Source: Flagellimonas alvinocaridis | GTDB taxonomy: Bacteria; Bacteroidota; Bacteroidia; Flavobacteriales; Flavobacteriaceae | Direction of reading: 5' to 3' | Assembly: GCF_004916895.1 (NCBI RefSeq) | Contig: NZ_SNTZ01000001.1 | Location: 838,263 to 902,262, forward strand | DNA: 64,000 bases | Shown: piece by piece, positions 16,752 through 25,848 of the stretch | How positions within the stretch are numbered: the stretch's first letter is position 1 | Layout: each line of letters begins with the position of its first letter | The notes under the pieces: model-generated | Seen by the model: only the letters and a program-made list of their open reading frames with translations | Databases searched by the model: none | What the model was told of the DNA's origin: nothing | Made by a program: the position numbers and the translations under genes

Positions 16752-19433
16752 ATGAGAAAAATCTACTTCGCTTTTGTGGCGCTTTTTGTTTCCGCAATGG
16801 CATTTTCACAAGGAACTATTACTGGTACCGTAGTGGATGGTGAGCTTGGAGGCCCACTTCCAGGAGCCAGCGTTATGGTAAGGGGAACTTCTGTAGGTAC
16901 CTCTACGGATTTTGATGGAAATTTTACCTTGGAAGTCAACCAGGCCTCTGGTACCTTGGTGGTTTCCTATATTGGATTTGTTACCAAAAATATTGCATTT
17001 AGTGCAGCGGGTAGCGTAGGAACCATAACTCTTCAACCAGATGCTGAGGAATTGGAAGGAGTTGTAGTTGTAGGTACTGGTATTATTGACCTTGCTGCCG
17101 ACAGAAAAACGCCAATCGCCGTTTCTTCGATTCCCGTAAAGATTATCCAAGAAAAAATAGGGACCCAAGACGTTACCATGACCTTGGTGAATACACCTTC
17201 TGTATATGTGTCAGGCCAAGCCGGAGGTTTTGGGGATACCAATATGAGGGTGCGTGGTTTTGATCAGGATAACACTGCCTTTCTTTTGAATGGTCAGCCT
17301 ATCAACGGAATGGAAGATGGTTTGATGTACTGGTCAAACTGGTCTGGTCTTAACGATATTGCTTCTGGAGTTCAGATTCAGAGGGGTCTAGGTTCTTCCA
17401 AATTGGCCATTTCCTCTGTTGGGGGTACAGTAAACTTTGTGACCAAGGCCACAGAAATGGATCCAGGTGGATTTGGATACGCCACGGTAGCTAACAACAA
17501 CTACATCAAAACTTCTGCAGGATACAATACTGGAATTTCCGATAAAGGATGGGGTTTGAGCGTTATGCTTTCCCACTGGCAAGGAGATGGCTACAATGAG
17601 GGAATGTTTGGTGAAGGACAGACTTATTTTATTTCTGTAGGGTATCGCCCAAACACAAACCATAACTTCAACTTTTTGATTACTGGTGCCCCTCAGTTCC
17701 ACGATCAAAACTTCACCAAGCCCATTGAAGATTACTTGGAGTATGGTATGCACTATAATAACAACTGGGGTCTATACAACGGTGTTTACAAGACCGAAAG
17801 GAGAAACTTTTATCACAAACCTGTGGCCAACCTAAACTGGGACTGGACCATTGATGACACTTCTAGTTTGTCTACCGTTTTGTACGCCTCTTGGGGTAAC
17901 GGTGGAGGTACAGGTGACCGTGGTAGCCGTATAAGAACAGATGAAGGACGTATAGATTATGATGCCATCTATGCCTTTAACAATAGCGTGCCCAATGGAG
18001 CGGGAGGTTACTTTGCTGCTGGTGGCGGTTATGTTACCCGTGCTTCCATGAACTTGCACAACTGGTATGGATTGATTTCAAACTTTGAAAAGCAACTTTC
18101 AGACAACCTTAGCTGGAACGTAGGTTTTGACCTAAGGACCTATTACGGAAAACACTTTAGGGTAGTATCCGATTTTCATGGACTTAACACTTGGCAAGAA
18201 AACATTCGCCTAAGAGATCAAAACAATAATCATGAAACCTACGGCACTTTTGGAACTTATAAAAGAGTAATTGCTACTGAATCCTTTAGACCTTCTGGAT
18301 GGGCAGCAGCCTTTAACAGTTATCCTGAAGACCAAAAAATTGCCTACAGCAATGATGAGCGAATCTCTTATGGTGGATTGTTCACCCAATTGGAATATGC
18401 TACCGACCAATTCTCGGCATTCTTCCAAGGATCCGTTTCAAACCAATATCACCAAAGGTTTGATCCTTACCAATATGCAGATCAATCTTTGATCAATGGC
18501 ACTTCTTCACAAGGAACAGACGAACCTATACCTGCTGGAATAACCGACGGTGTTGACTCTGAGAAAGTGAATAACTTTGGGTATAATGCCAAGGCTGGTT
18601 TCAGCTACAACCCTACTGCCGAGCATAGTTTCTACTTTAACACGGGATATTATAACCGTCAACCATACCACGATAACATTTACTTGAACTTTACCAACCA
18701 AGTAAATCCATTGACCGAAAATGAAAAAATCTTTGGTCTTGAGGCGGGATATGGGTACTCCAGCTCTATATTCTCTGGAAATATCAACTTGTACAGAACT
18801 TCATGGAAAGACCGCGTTGTTACCAGTTCCGATGTTGTGGACGATGTTGTGACCTATACCTCTAACTTTGGTACGGAGCAATTGCATACTGGAGTTGAGT
18901 TGGATGTTAAGGTTAGACCCGCCAGAGGACTTTCTTTCAATGGGTTTGCTTCTATTGGAGATTGGCAGTACAAAGGAGAGGCTGTTACCCAAGTTACTGA
19001 TGAAGACCGAAATGTATTGAGTACAGAGAATGTTGATATCGATGGTGGAAAAGTAGGTGGTGCCGCCCAGCTTTCTGGTGGACTTGGATTTGCTTACAGA
19101 ATTACAGATATGATTTCCGTGGATTCCGATTTCAGATACTATGACAATCTGTATTCAGATGTTGGTGCTATCAAGGAAAACTTGGAATTGCCATCCTTTA
19201 GCCTATTGGATGCAGGGGTTACCTTTAACCTGCCTGTAGGTATAGACAAAACCAGAAACTTGAAGATCAGGGCCAACATGAACAACGTTCTGGACAAGGA
19301 GTACATTTCTAGATTGACTACTGCCAACTTTGCCGAGGCAGGAGACGAAACCTATGAAGGTATTGCCGTTTCCAACCAAGGTTATTTTGGTTTGGGAAGA
19401 ACCTGGAACGTTACCCTTCGCTACGATTTTTAA
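16752..19433 (+). CDS. TonB-dependent receptor with CarboxypepD_reg-like domain
   Basis: 893 residues. Signal peptide ends AFSQ (about residue 20). Residues 21-105 form the carboxypeptidase-regulatory-like domain (GTVVDGELGGPLPGASVMV, TSTDFDGNFTLEV). A plug follows (RKTPIAVSSIPVK, FGDTNMRVRGFDQDNTAFLL), then a 22-strand-type barrel ending LRYDF. The receptor imports a substrate across the outer membrane using TonB/ExbBD energy; there is no SusD-like partner gene beside it, so the substrate is open. A CACTTTTG box at 16713-16720 lies 32 nt upstream of the ATG. It stands alone between pgi and a strong terminator. Confidence 0.95.
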   Translation: MRKIYFAFVALFVSAMAFSQGTITGTVVDGELGGPLPGASVMVRGTSVGTSTDFDGNFTLEVNQASGTLVVSYIGFVTKNIAFSAAGSVGTITLQPDAEELEGVVVVGTGIIDLAADRKTPIAVSSIPVKIIQEKIGTQDVTMTLVNTPSVYVSGQAGGFGDTNMRVRGFDQDNTAFLLNGQPINGMEDGLMYWSNWSGLNDIASGVQIQRGLGSSKLAISSVGGTVNFVTKATEMDPGGFGYATVANNNYIKTSAGYNTGISDKGWGLSVMLSHWQGDGYNEGMFGEGQTYFISVGYRPNTNHNFNFLITGAPQFHDQNFTKPIEDYLEYGMHYNNNWGLYNGVYKTERRNFYHKPVANLNWDWTIDDTSSLSTVLYASWGNGGGTGDRGSRIRTDEGRIDYDAIYAFNNSVPNGAGGYFAAGGGYVTRASMNLHNWYGLISNFEKQLSDNLSWNVGFDLRTYYGKHFRVVSDFHGLNTWQENIRLRDQNNNHETYGTFGTYKRVIATESFRPSGWAAAFNSYPEDQKIAYSNDERISYGGLFTQLEYATDQFSAFFQGSVSNQYHQRFDPYQYADQSLINGTSSQGTDEPIPAGITDGVDSEKVNNFGYNAKAGFSYNPTAEHSFYFNTGYYNRQPYHDNIYLNFTNQVNPLTENEKIFGLEAGYGYSSSIFSGNINLYRTSWKDRVVTSSDVVDDVVTYTSNFGTEQLHTGVELDVKVRPARGLSFNGFASIGDWQYKGEAVTQVTDEDRNVLSTENVDIDGGKVGGAAQLSGGLGFAYRITDMISVDSDFRYYDNLYSDVGAIKENLELPSFSLLDAGVTFNLPVGIDKTRNLKIRANMNNVLDKEYISRLTTANFAEAGDETYEGIAVSNQGYFGLGRTWNVTLRYDF

Positions 19434-19457
19434 TCAAAGCTGAAAAATAGATAGAAG

Positions 19458-19483
19458 ACCCTGCCCATTGGCAGGGTTTTTTA
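19458..19483 (+). terminator. Rho-independent terminator after the TonB receptor
   Basis: ACCCTGCC (19458-19465) pairs with GGCAGGGT (19470-19477) around CATT, followed by six T. Confidence 0.9.
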
Positions 19484-19523
19484 ATATATAAATTCCGTAT
19501 TTTTAAGCTCACAAACTATACCT

Positions 19524-19961
19524 ATGGAAATCATCAAAAACCTACATTCTTATTTGGCCTACGTGGTTTTGGCCGTTTTGGTAATCGCTGTAATCAACGC
19601 CATAGCCGGCTGGTTGGGCAAAAAAGACTTTACCATGCACAAGGATCTCCGTATAAGCCTTTTTGCCTTGATTTTGAGCCATATTCAGTTGTTGGTGGGG
19701 CTTGTACTGTATTTTATTTCGGGCAATGGCCTAAAGGCCATCCAGACCTTGGGAATGGGAGGACTAAACTCAGCTGCACGCCTCTTGGCTGTGGAGCACC
19801 CCTTTACCAACATTATAGCCATAGTTCTGATTACTATGGGTTGGTCCCGTCACAAAAAGTTCATGGAAAGCGAAAAGAAGTTCAAGAGCATTGCCATTTT
19901 TTATGGCATTGGACTTTTGCTCATCTTAAGCCGCATTCCTTGGGGGCAGTGGTTTAACTAG
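19524..19961 (+). CDS. Four-helix membrane protein (cytochrome b-like annotation in relatives)
   Basis: 145 residues with four hydrophobic helices at about 7-28, 43-65, 92-108 and 122-138. Conserved-looking His residues sit in helix contexts (NLHSYLAYVVL, SHIQLLVGL, and KHK region after helix 3), and the protein ends with RIPWGQWFN. Homologues in Flavobacteriaceae are, as I recall, annotated as cytochrome B or hypothetical; heme ligation is plausible because of the His placement but is not shown. It has its own short gene unit and is followed immediately by a REP-like hairpin. Confidence 0.7.
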   Translation: MEIIKNLHSYLAYVVLAVLVIAVINAIAGWLGKKDFTMHKDLRISLFALILSHIQLLVGLVLYFISGNGLKAIQTLGMGGLNSAARLLAVEHPFTNIIAIVLITMGWSRHKKFMESEKKFKSIAIFYGIGLLLILSRIPWGQWFN

Positions 19962-19964
19962 TTC

Positions 19965-19984
19965 ATTCCCGTGTAGGCGGGAAT
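19965..19984. repeat. REP-like palindrome
   Basis: ATTCCCG (19965-19971) pairs perfectly with CGGGAAT (19978-19984) around TGTAGG. The extended form TTCATTCCCGTGTAGGCGGG resembles the dispersed palindromic repeat found between genes in many bacteria. It lies between convergent genes and may also act as a weak terminator. Confidence 0.6.
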
Positions 19985-20016
19985 CTCACTCTTTCTCTAA
20001 ATAAGAATACTTTTTC

Positions 20017-20418
20017 TCAAATGGTCACGTAGTTCAACTCCGTGATGATAATGTGGTCCAGCACCTCAATTTCCAAGAGGGCTGCGGCAAGTTTCATTTT
20101 TTCGGTGAATTCAAGGTCTGCTTCGCTGGGCTCCAATTTTCCGGAAGGGTGGTTGTGGCAAAGTATGATTTTTGTGCATTTTTTGGACACGGGTAAGCTT
20201 AGGACCTCCACGGGTTTTATAATATTTCGGTTACTCGTGCCAATGGTCACCAGTTCAATATATTCAATATCATTACCTGTGTTCAGACCTATGGTCCAGA
20301 AATATTCTTTTTTTCGATGAAGCCTGTTCTGCCGCCACAATATCTTTTGCATGATTCGGGCAATATCGGCCGTGCCTGAAATATGTTCTTCCCTGTTTTC
20401 GGATACATCTAGATTCAT
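20017..20418 (-). CDS. Short RadC-like JAB-domain protein
   Basis: 133 residues. The JAMM/MPN zinc motif of the RadC family is complete: His88, His90 and Asp101 in HNHPSGKLEPSEAD. The N-terminal helix-hairpin-helix region of full RadC (about 220 residues) is missing, so this is the short type often found in mobile or accessory regions. RadC proteins were once linked to DNA repair, but their function is unsettled. The start is 11 nt after the stop of the endonuclease gene on the same strand, suggesting co-transcription with it. Confidence 0.9.
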   Translation of the reverse strand: MNLDVSENREEHISGTADIARIMQKILWRQNRLHRKKEYFWTIGLNTGNDIEYIELVTIGTSNRNIIKPVEVLSLPVSKKCTKIILCHNHPSGKLEPSEADLEFTEKMKLAAALLEIEVLDHIIITELNYVTI

Positions 20419-20429
20419 GAGACTTTGAT

Positions 20430-21473
20430 TTACTGGGGATTAGACTGTTTTATCAGAAAAATATAGGACGGAAAATGATCACTGTAACCACCGGTATAGC
20501 TCCCCCCGGAATAGGTCCGTATAGGATAGCCTTTGTATTTACCCTTTTGGGTTCGTAAAAAAGAAGGGGAATAAATACCGGCCTTCCAAAAAGTCAATTC
20601 CGTTTTATCAGCATTGATAAGGTTTGAGGTCATAAAGAACTGGTCAAAAAGGTTCCATTTGTCCCTATAGGCCAGCGAGCCAATGCCTTTCCGATACAAT
20701 TTTTCCATCGGGTTGAATAGGTCTAAGCTGTCCAACTGTTGGGGTTTTCCCTTGGTCTTCAAGATTTTTGTCAAGCTTTTATCAGTTGGGTCATCGTTTA
20801 AATCCCCCATGGAAATGACCTTAGCCATCCAATTGATGGTTCTGATTGAATCTATGATGCGTTTGTTCAGCAAAGCTGCCCTGACCCTTTTCGGACTACT
20901 GGCTGCGGTTCCACCTCTTCGCGAAGGCCAATGGTTAACAATAAAATAGACCTCTTCCTGATCCATTGTGCCGCCAACCACCAGTTGGTCCCGGGTGTAA
21001 ACCCGTTCTCCCATATCATCAAATAGCAAAAGCCTGTGGCTTTTAAAGGATGTTGGCAGAAAAGACTCCTTTTTAAAGAGTAAGGCAACATCAATCCCGC
21101 GGCCATCTGGCGAGTCAAAATGTACAATACCATAATCTTTCTCCAAAAGGTTGGGGTGTTGGACAAGGTCTTCGACTACTTTCCTGTTCTCTACTTCGCA
21201 CAGACCAATGACGTCGGGTGAGGTTTTTGATGTTTCCTCCCCAATCTTGGATAGCACTTTGGAAATTTGGGACACCTTTACATTGTACCGCTCTTCGGTC
21301 CAGTGATAACTTCCTTCGGGGGTACGGTCATCATCAAATGTGAGCGAATCATTGACGGTATCAAAAAGATTTTCAACATTATAGAATGCAATGGTTCTTA
21401 TGGTGTATGTGCTGGACTTTTGTCCGTGGAGTGAGGTCGATATTAATACAAGTAGGCATATTAATAATCGCAT
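20430..21473 (-). CDS. Secreted endonuclease/exonuclease/phosphatase-family protein
   Basis: 347 residues. A signal peptide (MRLLICLLVLISTSLHGQ) shows export. The EEP fold is marked by FYNVENLFDT (31-40, the metal-binding Asn/Glu), DVIGLCEVENRKV with the catalytic Glu, YFIVNHWPSRRGG, ISMGDLNDDPTD (Asp/Asn pair) and the C-terminal SDHFP with the catalytic His. Members hydrolyse nucleic acids or phosphoesters outside the cytoplasm. It is transcribed divergently from a TonB receptor followed by a DUF5689/lamin-tail lipoprotein, a partner set that suggests extracellular nucleic-acid or phosphate scavenging (inference). Confidence 0.92.
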   Translation of the reverse strand: MRLLICLLVLISTSLHGQKSSTYTIRTIAFYNVENLFDTVNDSLTFDDDRTPEGSYHWTEERYNVKVSQISKVLSKIGEETSKTSPDVIGLCEVENRKVVEDLVQHPNLLEKDYGIVHFDSPDGRGIDVALLFKKESFLPTSFKSHRLLLFDDMGERVYTRDQLVVGGTMDQEEVYFIVNHWPSRRGGTAASSPKRVRAALLNKRIIDSIRTINWMAKVISMGDLNDDPTDKSLTKILKTKGKPQQLDSLDLFNPMEKLYRKGIGSLAYRDKWNLFDQFFMTSNLINADKTELTFWKAGIYSPSFLRTQKGKYKGYPIRTYSGGSYTGGYSDHFPSYIFLIKQSNPQ

Positions 21474-21575
21474 TATGTTTTGATTTTGCCGTTAAAATAG
21501 GTAAAATTGTGTAATTGCCTTACAAAGCTGAACGAAGCATAGCCCAAATTTTGTTTAATTAACCTACCAATAGCT

Positions 21576-24317
21576 ATGAGAACAGCTTTGCTCTTGGCTG
21601 TGTTCTGTTGTACAAATGTTCATTTTGGGCAACAGGGAACAGTCATTTTGGGTAGCGTGCAAGAAATGGGAAGAAATTTACCCGTGCCCAATGCTACCAT
21701 TACCATTGAAAATACGTCACGTAATTTTTTTACCGATGCCAACGGAAATTTCGATGTTCAAGTTCACCAAGTCGGCGAATACGTTTTAAAGATTTCGGCA
21801 CCTGATTTTGTTCCAAAAAGGTTTTCCCTATACTTTGAAGGCAAACCCATAGACCTTGGACCTGTTTTTTTGGAGAAGGACATTTTTCAGGAAAGATCGG
21901 ACAATTTAATTACTCTCACTGAAGGAGACCTTTTGGATGACGGGGAAGCCGTATCCGGGGCTCTGGGCCTGTTGCAATCTACCAAGGATGTTTTTTTAAA
22001 CCGGGCCGCTTTTGATTTTGGACAGGCTTTTTTTAAGGTGCGGGGCTACGATTCCCGTAATGGTACGGTCTTGATCAATGGCATTCCCATGAACAAATTC
22101 TTTGACGGTAGGCCTCAATGGAACAATTGGGGTGGACTCAATGATGTAGTACGGAATCAAGAGTATGATCATGCGCTAGACATAAATTCCTATGGTTTTG
22201 GGGGCATTTTGGGGAATACCCAAATCAATGTCCGTCCTTCGGGGATGCGGCCCGGTATTCGCTTGTCCAGTTCCGCATCCAATAGAACTTATAGGGGAAG
22301 GCTAATGGCAACCTACAATTCCGGACCCTCCCAAAAAGGATGGGCCTATTCATTTTCAGCTTCGCGCAGGTGGGCCAAAGAAGGATATGTAGAGGGAACA
22401 TTGTACGATGCCTATTCCTTTTTTGGAGCATTGGAATACCTGCCCAATTCAAAAAGCAGCCTGTCCCTGACCGCAATTTTGGCCCGTAACCGAAGAGGAC
22501 GTTCCGCGGCACTTACCGAAGAGGTATTTGAACTAAAAGGAAACCAATACAACCCCTATTGGGGAAATCAGGATGGAGAACTACGAAATTCCCGGGGACG
22601 TGAAATTTTTGAACCTATTTTCTTGTTGAATTACAAACTCCAAAGAGAAAAATTTAGTTGGAACGTGGGCGTAGCCCATCAATTTGGAACTAATACCAGA
22701 AGCCGTTTAGGGTACTTTAATGCACCCAATCCAGATCCTACCTACTACAGGTATTTGCCCAGCTATTTTATCAACAGTTCCATTGGTGCCGATTTTATAA
22801 ATGCCAATTTGGCCCGCGAAGGTTTTCTGAAGCACCCACAACTTTCATGGGAGCAGCTGTACACAGCAAATACAAATGCGAATAATCAAGGCAGGGCGGC
22901 TTATGTGCTTTATAACGACGTTGCCGATGACACCCAGACAACCATGGCAACCAATATGGAATACAACATCAGTGAAAACATAAACCTGGGTTTTGGAGGG
23001 AACTTTAAAACACTTTCCTCAGAGAACTATGCTGAAATTCAAGATTTGTTGGGGGCGGAATTTCATGAAGACATGGATTCCTTCTCCAATACCTTGAATG
23101 ATGCCAATGGAAAACTGGAGAAGACAACAGGCGATAAATTCAATTACAACTACACCTTGGATACATCACAATTTGAAGCCTTTGGCCAGCTTTCCACCAC
23201 ACTGAAAAAGTGGAGCGGTTTTGTCTCTGCATCCATTTCAGGATATAAAGCCCAGCGAAATGGTTTGTTTGTCAATGAACGTTTTTTGGAAAACTCAATC
23301 GGGGAAAGTCCAAAAGTCAGCTTCTCCAATATGTCATTTAAGGGTGGGCTCACCTATTTTCTTTCGGGACGCCATTGGTTTACGGCCAATGCGGCAAAGG
23401 TGGAACGGTCGCCAACACTTCAGAACATTTTTATAAACCCAAGGGAGAACAATGAAGTCGTTCCCGAGATTCAAAAAGAGACCATCACCACGACAGATGT
23501 AAGCTATTTTGTACGGTTACCCAACTTGACTGGGCGTTTGACAGCCTTTTATACAAGGTTCATGAATACTACGGACATTAACTTCTTTTTTGTGGACTCG
23601 GGGCTTGGTTCGGATTTTGTTCAAGAAGTCATTACGGGCTTGGATAGATTGCACAAAGGGCTGGAACTGGGCTTGGAATATGAGGCCTCCTCCAGTGTAA
23701 AGCTGACTTTGGTTGGGAATCTGGGGGATTATGTGTATGCCAGTGACCCTTCGGTGCAAATCAATTTTGATACCGCAGGCGCCGATGAGGACCTTATCGA
23801 CCCGGAAGGGGACATAGATTTGGGTATTGCCAAGGTAAAGGGTCTAAAACTGGCCCAAGGTCCACAAACGGCCCTTGCCTTGGGCGTGGAGTACCGCAAT
23901 CCCAACTATTGGTGGTTTGGGGCAACGGCCAACTACCTTACCCATAACTATATCAACATCTCTACCATTTCCCGTACCTCCAGTTTTTTGTTGGACCCAG
24001 AAACCGGGGAACGTTTTCCAGATGCCACCGATGAAAATGTGGCCAAAATTTTAAGGCAAAAAAAATTGGAAGACATCTATTTGCTCAACCTCATTGGTGG
24101 AAAATCTTGGCTGGTCAACAAAAAATACATCAGTTTGTTTGCCAGTGTCAGTAATCTTTTTGATGGTGTTTTCAGAACCGGGGGATACGAACAAAGCCGA
24201 AATGGCAATTTTGGCCAATTGCAGCAAGATAATCTAAGCGGCGCCCCATCCTTTGGACCCAAATATTGGTACAGCTACGGGAGAACTTATTTTTTAAATC
24301 TTGCCATAAGCTTTTAA
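21576..24317 (+). CDS. TonB-dependent receptor of the nuclease/DUF5689 locus
   Basis: 913 residues. Signal peptide to about residue 19 (VHFGQ), then a carboxypeptidase-regulatory-like domain (VPNATITIENTSRNFFTDAN), a short plug (DFGQAFFKVRGYDSRNGTVL) and a long barrel ending RTYFLNLAISF. Unlike typical receptors its plug has an acidic spacer (LTEGDLLDDGEAVSGALGLL). It is divergent from the secreted endonuclease gene and the following lipoprotein gene begins 10 nt after its stop, so a shared substrate is likely. The import substrate is not known. Confidence 0.95.
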   Translation: MRTALLLAVFCCTNVHFGQQGTVILGSVQEMGRNLPVPNATITIENTSRNFFTDANGNFDVQVHQVGEYVLKISAPDFVPKRFSLYFEGKPIDLGPVFLEKDIFQERSDNLITLTEGDLLDDGEAVSGALGLLQSTKDVFLNRAAFDFGQAFFKVRGYDSRNGTVLINGIPMNKFFDGRPQWNNWGGLNDVVRNQEYDHALDINSYGFGGILGNTQINVRPSGMRPGIRLSSSASNRTYRGRLMATYNSGPSQKGWAYSFSASRRWAKEGYVEGTLYDAYSFFGALEYLPNSKSSLSLTAILARNRRGRSAALTEEVFELKGNQYNPYWGNQDGELRNSRGREIFEPIFLLNYKLQREKFSWNVGVAHQFGTNTRSRLGYFNAPNPDPTYYRYLPSYFINSSIGADFINANLAREGFLKHPQLSWEQLYTANTNANNQGRAAYVLYNDVADDTQTTMATNMEYNISENINLGFGGNFKTLSSENYAEIQDLLGAEFHEDMDSFSNTLNDANGKLEKTTGDKFNYNYTLDTSQFEAFGQLSTTLKKWSGFVSASISGYKAQRNGLFVNERFLENSIGESPKVSFSNMSFKGGLTYFLSGRHWFTANAAKVERSPTLQNIFINPRENNEVVPEIQKETITTTDVSYFVRLPNLTGRLTAFYTRFMNTTDINFFFVDSGLGSDFVQEVITGLDRLHKGLELGLEYEASSSVKLTLVGNLGDYVYASDPSVQINFDTAGADEDLIDPEGDIDLGIAKVKGLKLAQGPQTALALGVEYRNPNYWWFGATANYLTHNYINISTISRTSSFLLDPETGERFPDATDENVAKILRQKKLEDIYLLNLIGGKSWLVNKKYISLFASVSNLFDGVFRTGGYEQSRNGNFGQLQQDNLSGAPSFGPKYWYSYGRTYFLNLAISF

Positions 24318-24327
24318 ATCAAAAAAC

Positions 24328-25689
24328 ATGAAAAATTCAAACAAGATAAGTGGGCTATTGCTATTGATTATGGTTGTGGCCTGCGTAAAGAACACAGAAT
24401 TTAACCAACTAAAAACAGTATGTAATTCAGAGCTCAAGGCAAATATCAACTTTTCCGAACTTGAAGGGTTATTGGGAGATGGAGCTGTGCAAATCCAAGA
24501 AGATTTGGTGTTGGAGGGGTATGTGATCTCATCGGATAAATCAGGAAACTTTTTTGGGGTCCTACGTATACAAGATGCTCCGGTAAATCCCGTTCACGGG
24601 CTTGTCATTGAGATGGATTTTAGGGAATCCCATTTATTTTTTCATAAAGGAACAAAAGTCATGGTAAAGTTGAAGGGGCTCTACTTGGGAAAAAGTGGGG
24701 AGACCTTAAAATTGGGGGGCACGTTTACCTCTTTCGGAAATGTTTCTGTAGGGAGATTGCCCGGTTTGAAAGTGATGGAGCATGTTTTTCTTTCATGTGA
24801 TGGTTTGACCGAGATACAGCCTACAAAAATTATCATCTCCGAGATTGAAAATGCTACCGTGAACACCTTGGTCCAATTGGAAGAGGTTGAATTTTTGGAA
24901 GAAGAATTGGGACAGTCTTTTGCGCTTCCGGAAGAAGAGACCATACGGACTTTGAAGGATTGTGCTGAAAATGAACTTACATTGCTCAATAGTGGGTATG
25001 CCGATTTTCAGGCAGAAATCTTGCCCGAAGGCAAAGGTTCCATTACAGGCATTCTTGTGAAAGATGGAAAACAGTTGCAGTTGGTCATCCGGGATTTGGA
25101 GGATATTAATTTTACCCAAGAGCGTTGTCCAGAGATTATCACGGAATTCACATCAACCCAAATCTTTATTTCAGAATTGGCAGACCCGGACAACAACGCT
25201 GGAGCACGCTTTGTGGAACTCTATAATTCCGCATCGGAACCCTTGGATTTAAATCTGTGGACCCTACGTCGCTATACCAACGACAATACCGAAGTAAGTT
25301 CAACTATAGATTTGTCTGGGCTGGTCATTGGTGCAGGAGGTACTTTGGTCATATCGCCAAACGCCGCGGAGTTTGAGTTGGTGTATGTATTTACTCCCGA
25401 CCTAGGGGTTTCCACCAATAGTCCGGCAGATTCCAACGGTGATGACAATTTGGAGTTGGTAGACCCCTTTGGAACGGTCATAGATGTTTTTGGCGTAATT
25501 GGTGAGGACGGTTCGGGTACTAATCATGAGTTTGAGGATGGTAGGGCTTTGCGTAACCTGGACATTTTGGAAGGGAATCCCAGTTACACCTTTGGTGAGT
25601 GGACCATTTTTAATGATACCGGAAATTCAGGAACCACCGATTTACCCCAAAACGCCCCAGAGGATTTTACACCTGGGACAAGGGATTGA
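24328..25689 (+). CDS. DUF5689 and lamin-tail-domain lipoprotein
   Basis: 453 residues. Lipobox VVAC (Cys about 19). Residues 30-260 match the DUF5689 layout: an OB-like repeat region with VLEGYVISSDKSGNFFGVLRI and GTKVMVKLKGLYLGKSG. Residues 270-380 form a lamin-tail domain (QIFISELADPDNNAGARFVE and LDLNLWTLRRYTN). Lamin-tail domains accompany secreted nucleases in bacteria. It lies 10 nt behind the TonB receptor and probably acts as its surface-exposed partner for binding nucleic acid or a protein-DNA target; that role is inference. Confidence 0.85.
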   Translation: MKNSNKISGLLLLIMVVACVKNTEFNQLKTVCNSELKANINFSELEGLLGDGAVQIQEDLVLEGYVISSDKSGNFFGVLRIQDAPVNPVHGLVIEMDFRESHLFFHKGTKVMVKLKGLYLGKSGETLKLGGTFTSFGNVSVGRLPGLKVMEHVFLSCDGLTEIQPTKIIISEIENATVNTLVQLEEVEFLEEELGQSFALPEEETIRTLKDCAENELTLLNSGYADFQAEILPEGKGSITGILVKDGKQLQLVIRDLEDINFTQERCPEIITEFTSTQIFISELADPDNNAGARFVELYNSASEPLDLNLWTLRRYTNDNTEVSSTIDLSGLVIGAGGTLVISPNAAEFELVYVFTPDLGVSTNSPADSNGDDNLELVDPFGTVIDVFGVIGEDGSGTNHEFEDGRALRNLDILEGNPSYTFGEWTIFNDTGNSGTTDLPQNAPEDFTPGTRD

Positions 25690-25740
25690 CTTACAATCAT
25701 ACACAGAATTTTCTACACATCAATTGAGAAGGGGTATCAA

Positions 25741-25769
25741 CCAATCCAAATGGGTCACCCATCAATTGG
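25741..25769. promoter_or_regulatory. Palindrome upstream of the metalloprotease lipoprotein gene
   Basis: CCAAT...ATTGG encloses ATGGGT-C-ACCCAT, 11 paired positions with a 1-nt centre. A single-base loop is too small for an RNA hairpin, so a DNA-level binding site is more likely. It lies about 80 nt upstream of the ATG at 25849. Confidence 0.4.
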
Positions 25770-25848
25770 GACACGATGTGCACATCCTATTATAGTACCT
25801 TATCCAAGATAGAGCCGCATGCCCCAATACCATTTAAATCTTCTTATT

